This document shows, piece after piece, positions 55,901-64,000 of a stretch of DNA of 64,000 nt. The notes beneath the pieces were generated by a model. That model did not search any database. It saw nothing but the letters and a program-made list of their open reading frames with translations, and was not told the DNA's origin. This DNA is from Haliclystus octoradiatus. Lineage: Eukaryota > Cnidaria > Staurozoa > Stauromedusae > Haliclystidae. Each line of letters begins with the position of its first letter. Position 1 is the first letter of the stretch. A program made the translations under genes and the position numbers. The DNA lies in assembly GCA_916610825.1 (NCBI GenBank), contig OU744447.1:8687402-8751401 (forward strand), written 5' to 3'.

Positions 55901-58900
55901 ATGTAACTCCTGCTGTCATCTAAATAAGAAAGAAGATACAAAAATAATTTACACCTCAGCGACATTATACAATAAGCCTGTTCGGAGTCTCAGAAAAACA
56001 CGTGTGGACTGGCAACAAGGTGGGATAAAATTGTCCCTCAGTTTTCATTTCGACAACACTTCGTACGTAACTTCATCGTTGAGTTTACGTTTCTCGTCAA
56101 ACTAAATTGATTCATTACTCGTTACTTTGATATTTATAATTTACTATGTCAACTTTACAAGATTTTAAGCGTTGGAAAGTCCCAGAGCTGAAAGAGTTCT
56201 TGCGTTGTAGAGGTTTGAAGTTAACTGGCAACAAGGAAGAGTTAGTTGTTTTAGTTGTGCCGATCCATTGGGCTCTTTGAAACACTTTTGACAGTCTTCG
56301 TAACTTCCAACGGTAGGCCGCAAAATTTAGAAAACATACTGAGACTCATGTAATTTCAACTTTTCAAAGCATATTTGAAAATTTGACCTTAAACTTCCAA
56401 TTTTAATACTTCTCGGGTTATCAGTTGTTTAATTCATTGCAAAATCTCTGAGATCTGATTTACGTCTGAATATTGGAGGAATCCCGTAGAACGTAGCCCT
56501 AAAAAATTACACGTTCCTTAGCTTGAAAAATCACTGTTAAACAGCCCATTTCGGGATACAGTCAACCTGATTTAACGGGTCATCTCTAGTTCTCGCATAT
56601 GTATATGGTGATGACATTAGTGGAGATAACATTATTTGATTGTATCGATAATCATGTCTTTGACGGTCACCTGTCTATAATGATCGGTATGGAGTTTTTA
56701 TTTCATAGTTGGACTGTTATAAACCGATGCCAGTGTAATTCAAAATCATACATCTCTAATAAAGAGATCGACCAAATGACAAATGTTTGTTGTAACAAAA
56801 TCTGTTCCATTTTGAATAAAAATTTCCCTAAGCAGTATAACGTTTAAATCAACGTATTACAAACAAAATTACAGAAGCCTTTTTGTATTGGAAAGTGTTT
56901 TCCTTATACTTTGAGATTTCAATCAGCAAATGAGACGGACCATATAAGCTAAAATAAACGGAATTTTATCTCGCATCATTTTCGCTGTACACATACGCTT
57001 ATAGAACGGTAATTCTTAAGTAAGGTAAGATGATTAAGATAATTCGGGAATAGCATAACAGGACGATCACTCCAAGGGGAATGCGTTATACAACTTACTT
57101 TGAAGTATCCCTCATATATGATGTTTTTTACGAAATTTTGGTTTACCCTGAATTCTGCATAATGAACATCCCTTTTACGCAACTTTATTTCAGTCTGCAT
57201 TACTAACCCTTTAACCCAATAACATAATATGGATAGCCCTTTTGATATACTGAAAATATAAATTATTGAATCCGTATAACATACTGGTGGAGTTGAAGTA
57301 GGACGCTGATAAGCAGTGTTATGAAAAACATCGAGAATAACAGCGTGTCCAAATCGTTTACATATTACACCTTTCGTACCAATCTACAAATATTACGGAG
57401 AAGATATCAACATTAAAAGCTGTAATACATAAGTTTTAAATTATGCCTATTGGCTATAGTACAGGCTATGCCTGATTTGATTTTTGTCTGTTCTGGCATT
57501 TTGTCGGAGCGTCATCTTTGGCTGCAAAGGGACTGTCTATATAGTGAATTCAAATATTTTATTGAAAATCTAAAAACTCTAGCTCCAATTGAGTCGCCTT
57601 GAACATTTAATGTTGGCCATTCGTGAACTCAAGCCAACATAAATGTTCAATGCGACTCAAATATTTTATCCTACAGTAAAATAGTTTCCATAGCGATATC
57701 TTCAAAGAGCCATGTTCTTGAGCAATAAACCCTGCTTAAGCAACGACGAGAATCAGTAATCACTGCAGACTCTAATAGGAGCGCAATGGTAAGTGCATAC
57801 ATTTTGGTGTTGTCATCAAATCATTGTAGCTATAAAATTTAATTTATACATCAAAATCAAATCAAAATCAAATTGAATCCTGAAGAAATATCAGAATTTT
57901 CCGTTTACTTGGAAAAACGTCACACGAGGTTTTCTTTTATTGAATTCAAACGTCGTTTGTTGACAGTGCAGGAACAGTATAACCCAATCTTCCTATCGAC
58001 TAAACATGAACCCCTTAGTGGTACTGAATTTAAACCTAAAACTATACCTCCCTAATGACTCACCATTGCACTTTGACTGACTTCATTGAACCCAACCCCA
58101 ATCCATTCATTCCCAACAACACTGACTTTCGTAGTAACCATATCACCAATTAATCTATACATAATCAATATTTTACAGTCGGCTATACAGCCATTTGGAA
58201 TGCGAATACAAGCGTACGTTCGGCCACAATCAGCGGATGTAATCTGTACAAAAATGGAATAGTACATGTAAATTATTTTTGTAATGAAATATTTGAGCTT
58301 CTGAAGTATAGCGAATATAGCGGCACACAGTGGCAGAGTGTCTGCTCTAGATGTGGAAAGCTGCGGTCTGATTTTTCATTTAGAAATCGTTCCGGATAAG
58401 TACTGAACCATCCGACTAAATAGTACGGAGTGGTCATTGGAATACACTATCAAATAGAGTAGCACTGATATACTGGATTACTTTTCTATGGTGTATCTCG
58501 AAAATCTATATAACCGGTTATTTTATTAGCGTAACCATGAAACTACTGGTAACAATTATGAATGTGCAGTCTTTGACTCCTTTTATTATAACCGGTTATT
58601 TATTTATATTTATTTATTTGTATTTTTTATGTATTTCTATAGCGCTGTTTCCAAAATGATATTGCTCGATAGCGCTTTACATTAAAATTGAAACTTATTT
58701 AAATTAAAATTATATAAAAACTTACAAAATAATTCAAAAATTTTTTTAAATATCTATATAATGTATATTTATTTACAAATTATATATAGTAATACAGTAT
58801 TTACATTGTAAAGGATTGTTAAAAATCAGCAACAGTAAGCCTTCTCCAAATAAATAATGCGTTTTAAATTGCTGATTAAAAATATATAATGATATTTTAT

Positions 58901-61900
58901 TTCTCAAATCCAACGGAAGAGAAATCCAAAGCATTGGGGCAGCATATGAAAAACGTCTAAACCAATTGTTTTTTTAGGTTATTAGTAGATTGTATTAACT
59001 TTGTGTGCTGTCATTAGAAGAACGTAAGTTTCTGGATGGAGTATAGTTGCGTATCATGTCTGTGATGTATTTTGGTGCTATAACCACTCAAAGCCTTGAA
59101 CGTCATAATTGTTATTTTATACTGAATTTTGTTCGATATAGGTAACCAGTGCAGTTCTTTTAGAAAGGTGTAATGTGTTCATACCTTTTTGTTAAGGTTT
59201 ACACGTGCAGCAGTATTTTGAACTCTTTGTACTTTCTCTATCAAATTATTCGGCTATCCATACAAAATTGAAATACAAAAATCTAGTCGTGCTGTTATAC
59301 CAACACTCGAATTAGGCATTCGACGGACTCCTTGTCAGCATTCTTCTAATTTTGCTTATATTACGTAGATGGTACAGACAGACTTACTTTTGATACTCTG
59401 ATTGTAATGTATCTCGAGCAAAAGCGAAGAATCCATCAAAAGTCCGATATTTTTAACGAATTTTGATTGATGGATGTCGTCATTACATACCACAATGTGA
59501 TTCAATGAAGGAAGGTTATAACCGGTTATGGAATTACTTGGCTTGTATTGTATAGCTGCTCGCTCGGTACGGTGGATCTCCTGCCTCAGTCATGTCATGC
59601 ATGAGTTGACTGAAAATGCTATTATCGTTGTATTATTACCATTGCTCTCCTCGCTGATGATATTCGATTTTCAGAACAGTTAAGATGGGGCTCTTGATGG
59701 CACTTGTGTTTTTTACTTCTTCAATAAACTTTACAAAATATATTATGGTCCGTCGAACAAGATTTCTATCTAGAGATACTTCAAGAGTAATTCTATACTT
59801 ACGCGACTAACAGGTAGATCTGGCTCCAATACCCCCATTGAATTTACAAGCACTTGGCTGAATAATCGATTCCCCTGATGATAATTGATTTGAGCGCCAT
59901 CTGTTAAAGAGACAAATGAGATTATTCTTACCTATATACAGTATCAAGGTATAATAGTCCGTTGAACATTATACTGGGCAATGACACGAACGTTTCACGT
60001 GTGTGTGTGCGTGGTTCAATTTTCTACAGTTTCCAAATAATTTTTAACCATGATAGTTTAGTTATACATCATAATAAGAGCCATCCGGTTTACCAATCGT
60101 AATCCTGCTAGACATTTTATATTTCCCATGCTGTCATCATAATCACAAGCTATTAATTATGCGAAATAAAATTTCTGATCGTAATATCAATCTGACAATA
60201 TATGCAATGCCCGATGTAATGCCATATAATTTAATACCTTGATTCAATGGTCCATGTGCAATAACAATTAAACGAGGCTCGCTGACATTGAGACTATGTA
60301 GCAATGCATTACCATTGTACGGTATAGAAAATCTGTAAAGCAAAGGAGATGGTACTAATATTAAAGGAGCAACATTGACCAGCGGTCGCTACGAGCTCAA
60401 CTAGAATCAAGCTCAGCGTAAATTCAGCGATCAATTTCAGTCATGTCTTCGGAGTGGCTTCAAATTTGAAGTTTCAGCATGATATCAGGCACCGAAACAA
60501 TACACACGACAAACACGCCTCTGGTGGAGCCAACCGTTCAATTTTGCCCCTTAAGCTGCAGTGAAGAATGATTCATTCAATACTTTTATTTTACATAGGC
60601 CTTAAGGTAAGGATAACTTCAATTGTTGACTGATCTATAAGTCCCGCTTTGATATACCGCACTTTGACGAGCGGTAAGCGGTCACTTACCAACATATTAA
60701 AATCGTAAAAGTAAAAGTGAGACTTGGGCAAGTCAACTTCAATTGTAAACTGGGATCAGTTATTATCGATACAAAGTAATTCCGTTAAGCATTAATGAAT
60801 GGATTGTTCAGAAAATTTTTCTATAGGTTTTGCCGATAATAGGAGCTATATCTTCTTCGTTGTGTTTATCAGCAACCTTTTTATATCGTTGACAAATTTC
60901 TGATTTACTAATGTTAAATTGTATTTCGTACTTTTATACAAAAGTACTGGTTGTTAACGATGTCAGTGTATAGCATATTTAATGTTTTATCTCAACATTG
61001 AATTGTGTGATGAGCCTATCTACGTACGATTACCTATGCATGTTGTCAGACGAACAGTAAATGTTGATGTCTGTGCAATTTTAAATGTTGCAGTAAGACT
61101 ATTATTCTAATTTCTAAATATATATAGATACCCGAAATATGGACCGCCACTGCGAAAACAGTTCAGGAGTTCATGAACAGTTCATGAATGTTGAATGGCC
61201 CCAAATTTTCATGAACTGTTCATGAACTCCTGAGCTGTTTTTCGCAGGGGCAGTTACTCAATGCTAGAGTGCCCAAAATTCAGAGTAATTCCTCGTCGGT
61301 CACAAGATATTTTTTCTTTCTGCGTAACTTGGATTTTGAAAGAAATGCTCATTGCAATATAAATTTAGGCATATTAATGTGACCACTGTCCAGTCCTTTA
61401 CGTTGTGTCCATTCAAAACAACATTGTATAGCTCATGTTGGTTTTAGCTAATTTACGAAGTAAAAGAAATATCACGCACACACACAACTGCGATAGGTGA
61501 AATGAGTTGTCTCGATTTTATTGAGAGCGCTGCATGACTAAACGCCCGGCTAAATTAATATAGATCAAGAAAAGAAAATGAAGAAGTGTCTGTATATTTC
61601 ATTTGTTTGAAATTAAATTCTAAAATACGCCATGCAGTGTATGGAGGTAATCAATAAAAAATGTAACAGACTGGATAGAGCATTAAACTGGAAAAATCAA
61701 AAGGAAATTAAAGGGTTCATCACTCAAACTGACCTGGAAATATATTGAAAATTACAAAGCACAATAGAAGAGCTAAAAGTAGTATGTCGATTTTAGTAGC
61801 TGCTCCAATAAAATATATTTTATGTGATATCTCGAACTAATGACCTAATCGAACATTTTGTGCATACCTAAAGGCCAAAAAGGCCGCAATTGAACTTTGG

Positions 61901-63069
61901 TCTATTAGAACCACTGATTTATATAATAACTATAATTGTATATAGGTTATTATAATAGATCAGTGACTGGAACGTTCTATTCAGCCTTCTATAGATAGAT
62001 CAGTGTTGTTATAGCTTACATTTTTATTCAAGTCCTCTCCTTTAAATTCAGCTGAAAGATATATTCCTACTAGCAAATATGCCCAAATAAGCACCAACTG
62101 TTCGGGTAAAACTTCAACTGTGGATTAGGGGAGGGGGCTTAGGGCGGTCACCATAAATTTAACTTCTGTATTAAATTCTTCAAATCAGGAACCACCTTAT
62201 TCGAGGCTGGTTACCAAGTAGAATCGGGAAACGAACTTGGAGACCTATATTAACCTATTGACCTATTATTGCCATTATTATATATATATATATATATAAA
62301 CTTGTATTAAGTATTACTATTGAAATGTCAAGGCAGCTTATATATTCACAGGATTATTTTACAGATCATCTTAAGTTGTCCCAAACATACTAGTTATGTT
62401 GAAATTGATACAATCTCTTGTCAGAATCGTGTATTGCATGTAGCCTAGGTGGTCGAGTTATTCTGAAATATATATTTCATTTTTAGGGCTATTATTGCAT
62501 TATTTCATGAAGGAGTTGTTCGGAGATTAATTACCAGAACAACGCTGTTGCCTGGTTTCCATATAGCAGATTTATGCGTCATTATTTGCGGGCATTTTTC
62601 TTCAATTTTTTCGACCGGAGATCTTTGGTCTTGCCTGTTTCATTTCAAAGTTGCTATAGATACCGTGAAAACTGGTTTAAGTGATGCTTGCGCTCACAGA
62701 CGATTTGATAAGTGATTAATTTGTAAATTTCTGTCAATGTTTCTTTTGATTTTTAGTGTCGTTTTTCTTTTCTAACATTCAACCGTGTGTCTGAGCGTAG
62801 CGGAGCTATGTTTTTGTTTTATGATGCTACTAATCCCCAAAAACAAGATTTGGGTCTGCGTTCAGGTTTTCTATAGGGAGTGACCACGGGGAAGCGACTG
62901 CTCTCGTCTAGAATATCAATATCTGTGCTGATCCCAAATCGGCACGGACACCGGTCGGATTGTAATGTTTTATAGTATTGGAATTACGGTATTTATGCAT
63001 TTTTAATTACTCGCAAATAACTTCTCCATTTGATATTCTTGTATTTTTCACTGTGATACCACTGTCAAC
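52842..63069 (-). CDS. Locus 2: tandem DOMON protein with GPI-type tail, 5' end outside window
   Basis: Exons in transcript order: module E 63069-63011, 60332-60238, 59900-59803; module D 58243-58064, 57383-57285, 55919-55861, 54294-54200, 53710-53594; tail 52900-52842. All junctions are in phase with GT-AG sites. Exon lengths 59 and 95 recur exactly in E and D, so they are duplicated units; E's linker ends in phase 0 and D starts in phase 0. Sequence is related to, but well diverged from, locus 1. There is no b561 domain. The protein would be a surface DOMON protein, perhaps heme or sugar binding, held by a lipid anchor. First exons and signal peptide lie beyond 64000. Confidence 0.75.
53073..53279 (+). 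other. Unassigned ORF in an intron
   Basis: A 68-codon frame opening with GTG (HGLHYANPAFRMPVELTNYL and on) in an unusually GC-balanced patch. Amino-acid use is protein-like, but no family, splice sites or partner frame was recognised. Possibly a decayed inserted gene. Confidence 0.2.
53594..53710 (-). CDS. Module D last DOMON strands
   Basis: 117 nt, phase 1 to 1, reading GTANIAKHGVGDNFNASGDV and TTLSIFEPASGAIRVEYSG. Corresponds to GDAPAQHATGDYFGSASKLS of locus 1. It lacks the long Ser/Thr/Pro linker. Confidence 0.85.
54200..54294 (-). CDS. Module D FTFPYNGNAF exon
   Basis: 95 nt, phase 2 to 1, reading FTFPYNGNAFLHNLNTSDTR then WFVTAFGNLES. Same length and pattern as 60238-60332 in module E. 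Equivalent to the YTRPV exon of locus 1. Confidence 0.88.
55861..55919 (-). CDS. Module D short DOMON exon
   Basis: 59 nt, phase 0 to 2, reading MTAGVTFKKSSVLDGGHTC. Same length as the module E exon. Acceptor TTTAG, donor GTAAGT. Confidence 0.82.
56146..56280 (+). pseudogene. Truncated SAP-domain ORF, probably transposon-derived
   Basis: 44 codons: MSTLQDFKRWKVPELKEFLR, then CRGLKLTGNKEELVVLV and a short divergent end before TGA. The K-V-x-ELK-x-x-L-x-x-RGL-x-x-x-G-x-K-x-x-L pattern is a full SAP DNA-binding motif. Stand-alone SAP openings of this kind are found in repetitive ORFs of invertebrate genomes. The frame ends abruptly, so it is probably a fragment. It lies antisense in a locus 2 intron. 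Confidence 0.7.
57285..57383 (-). CDS. Module D middle DOMON exon
   Basis: 99 nt, phase 0 to 0, reading IGTKGVICKRFGHAVILDVF then HNTAYQRPTSTPP. Aligns with PGTAGEMCIQRSSVELIEFS of module A. Donor GTATGT. Confidence 0.82.
57591..57658. repeat. Hairpin
   Basis: GAGTCGCCTTGAACATTTAA TGTTGGC pairs with GCCAACATAAATGTTCAATG CGACTC around a 15-base loop, one or two mismatches. Outer TCAAATATTTTAT words flank it on both sides. Probably the core of a small foldback repeat. Confidence 0.8.
57873..58055 (+). other. Unassigned ORF next to module D
   Basis: A 60-codon frame (FSVYLEKRHTRFSFIEFKRR) with a protein-like composition on the strand opposite to the exon at 58064-58243. No family recognised; probably chance or a fragment. 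Confidence 0.15.
58064..58243 (-). CDS. Module D DOMON N-terminal exon
   Basis: 180 nt, phase 0 to 0. It reads ITSADCGRTYACIRIPNGCI then ADCKILIMYRLIGD and NEWIGVGFNEVSQSAM. The four-Cys pattern, C-K-I-L-I-x-Y and W-I-x-x-GF are DOMON features shared with locus 1. Donor GTGAGT. Confidence 0.88.
58600..59230 (-). pseudogene. LINE (L2/CR1-like) 3' end fragment
   Basis: On the minus strand, LHWLPI is followed by KIQYKITIMTFKALSG, KYITDMIRNYTPSRNLRSSN and, in another frame, FSYAAPMLWISLPLDLRNK: the usual C-terminal tail of L2/CR1 reverse transcriptases. Several frameshifts. The 3' part holds TATAGCGCT words like those in LINE 3' ends. It lies in the intron between modules E and D. Confidence 0.75.
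59803..59900 (-). CDS. Module E last exon
   Basis: 98 nt, phase 1 to 0, reading DGAQINYHQGNRLFSQVLVN then SMGVLEPDLPVSR. Ends in phase 0 at GTAAGT, so it joins directly to the phase 0 start of module D. Confidence 0.82.
60238..60332 (-). CDS. Module E FSIPYNGNAL exon
   Basis: 95 nt, phase 2 to 1, reading FSIPYNGNALLHSLNVSEPR then LIVIAHGPLNQ. The paralogous exon in module D shares PYNGNA-x-LH-x-LN. Confidence 0.87.
61147..61252. repeat. Foldback MITE of the TTCATGAAC family
   Basis: Nearly perfect hairpin of about 45-bp arms: CTGCGAAAACAG, CAGGAGTTCATGAACAGTTC, short loop, and the mirror image ending CTGTTTTTCGCAGGGG. The most intact member of the family here. Confidence 0.85.
62279..62299. 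repeat. (TA)n microsatellite
   Basis: About ten TA dinucleotides. Confidence 0.9.
63011..63069 (-). CDS. Module E short DOMON exon
   Basis: 59 nt, phase 0 to 2, reading VDSGITVKNTRISNGEVIC. Same length as 55861-55919. The earlier exons of module E were not found before the window end. Confidence 0.78.
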
Positions 63070-63307
63070 CTGCATACGGAAAATCAGAAGAGAGATTTAA
63101 ATGTAGACAAACCAAAAAAGCATAATTAATGTTGTTGTTGTTGCTGGTTTATTTGCTAAAATTGCTGACTGGCTAATAAAGGGAAACTTCCTTAAATATA
63201 GTATATTGCTATTTGAAAATATTCGGTATTTCAATGTTTTCTTAATAACAACTATTTAACAATTAGACAACGAGCCCGGGTGGCTACCGTCGAATAGTCA
63301 CTGAGGT

Positions 63308-63889
63308 CCTCCTATTTTCGATCAGTCACTTTTTCCTAACTCGGAACGACAGTCAGAATGACAAGAGGGCTAAAAGGAAAAAGTACAATTGAAAACTTCA
63401 AAAAATCGTATCTCCTTTCGCGCGGAATCAAAAGCTTCTAACGTCCAAGTCAGCTATGCCTACACCTTTGGGACACCTTTTCTGCTTTGAGCGAGCTCAT
63501 TTAGCCGAGAAACACATGAGATACAACTACATTTAGTAGTTGAAATAGCGTTTTTCTGTTGAATAAGGCTCAAACACCTGACAAACACTTATCACAAATG
63601 GAGATGATGTGGACGTAAAACAGTGGGTGCCTCCGGGGGGTGCCCAGTCCAAACTGCAGGCGGTGGAGGATGATTGACACATTTTTGACAGAAAAAAGTA
63701 ATTCCAACAACTAAAAACCCTTTTTTAATACATGACATTCATTTCCATGAACGTGGGAAACTTTTGATTTCACGCGAAAGGAGATACGAATTTTAAAATT
63801 TTTCAATTGTGCTTCTTCCTATAGTGAATTCTCGTGTCACTCCAACTGTCGTTCCGAGTTTGGAAAACAGTGAATGATCGAAAATAGGA
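63308..63889. repeat. Foldback element with ~130-bp arms
   Basis: TCCTATTTTCGATCAGTCAC on the left is mirrored by GTGAATGATCGAAAATAGGA on the right. The arms continue through CTCGGAACGACAGT and CGTATCTCCTTTCGCG. The loop is about 320 bp. Termini are clear, but no target duplication was identified. It lies in a locus 2 intron. Confidence 0.85.
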
Positions 63890-64000
63890 TAGATTCAACA
63901 TTAAATATCTCCACTTATACGCGTTCAAACTAAGGAATCATTGTCAATATTCTTTATTGTCACCTACCGGAATCTGTGTAAAAAGATTTTCGTGTCATGT

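Noticed and set aside
63966..64000. Minus-strand stretch with a GTAGGT donor considered as the middle exon of module E
   Set aside because: The phase 0 frame contains a stop 30 nt before the donor and no acceptor lies in between.

Overview
The window looks like AT-rich nuclear DNA from an animal, probably a marine invertebrate. Genes are split into small exons with GT-AG introns, and the introns are full of DNA transposons, foldback MITEs, tRNA-derived SINEs, LINE debris, a Penelope-like element and very long AAT microsatellites. No rRNA gene, canonical tRNA gene, bacterial operon or CRISPR array was seen. The phylum cannot be fixed from sequence alone.

Two host loci dominate, both on the minus strand and both made of DOMON-domain exons. 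Locus 1 runs from a signal-peptide exon (35105-35173) leftwards off the window. It has three homologous DOMON modules in tandem: C (25263-31471), B (16841-23916) and A (9088-12861). A continues into cytochrome b561 transmembrane exons (7423-7532, 6571-6657, 4706-4762), the architecture of ferric-chelate reductase 1 (FRRS1)-like membrane reductases. Modules B and C each have five exons of identical lengths (195, 96, 56, 92, 170 nt), and similar introns, so they are a recent tandem duplication. All modules start in phase 0 and B and C end in phase 0, so C-B-A can be read as one three-DOMON reductase. Three neighbouring genes are also possible, because a signal-peptide-like exon with a one-base frame break sits before module A. 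Locus 2 (52842 to beyond 63069) has at least two DOMON modules (E, partial; D, complete) and ends in a hydrophobic tail exon typical of a GPI-anchor signal.

The left end (1-4688) is the right-hand part of a CACTA/EnSpm transposon. A Tnp2-type transposase gene (minus) and a well-preserved ten-exon gene (plus) diverge from a 242-bp spacer. Subterminal TTTCACGG repeats and a terminus reading CACTACCAACC inwards follow. The element lies in a locus 1 intron, 17 bp from a splice donor. Other mobile DNA: hAT-like elements (7.6-8.1 and 32.3-34.7 kb), a Penelope-like element with one in-frame stop (21.0-22.5 kb), a nest of PIF/Harbinger-like elements (36.7-40.3 kb) of which one carries a Myb-like ORF, a 6.1-kb element with about 210-bp inverted repeats and TTAA flanks (41.4-47.5 kb), and broken LINEs (about 37.2, 48, 49.5 and 59 kb).

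The most notable non-protein signal is a group of hammerhead ribozyme motifs with three-base-pair stem III: a complete one at 20876-20916 (minus), a core-conserving relative at 51060-51100 (minus) beside a GIY-YIG remnant, and two opposed decayed copies in a palindrome at 12127-12294. Three of these four motifs, the one at 20.9 kb and the 12.2-kb pair, lie beside AAT repeats.
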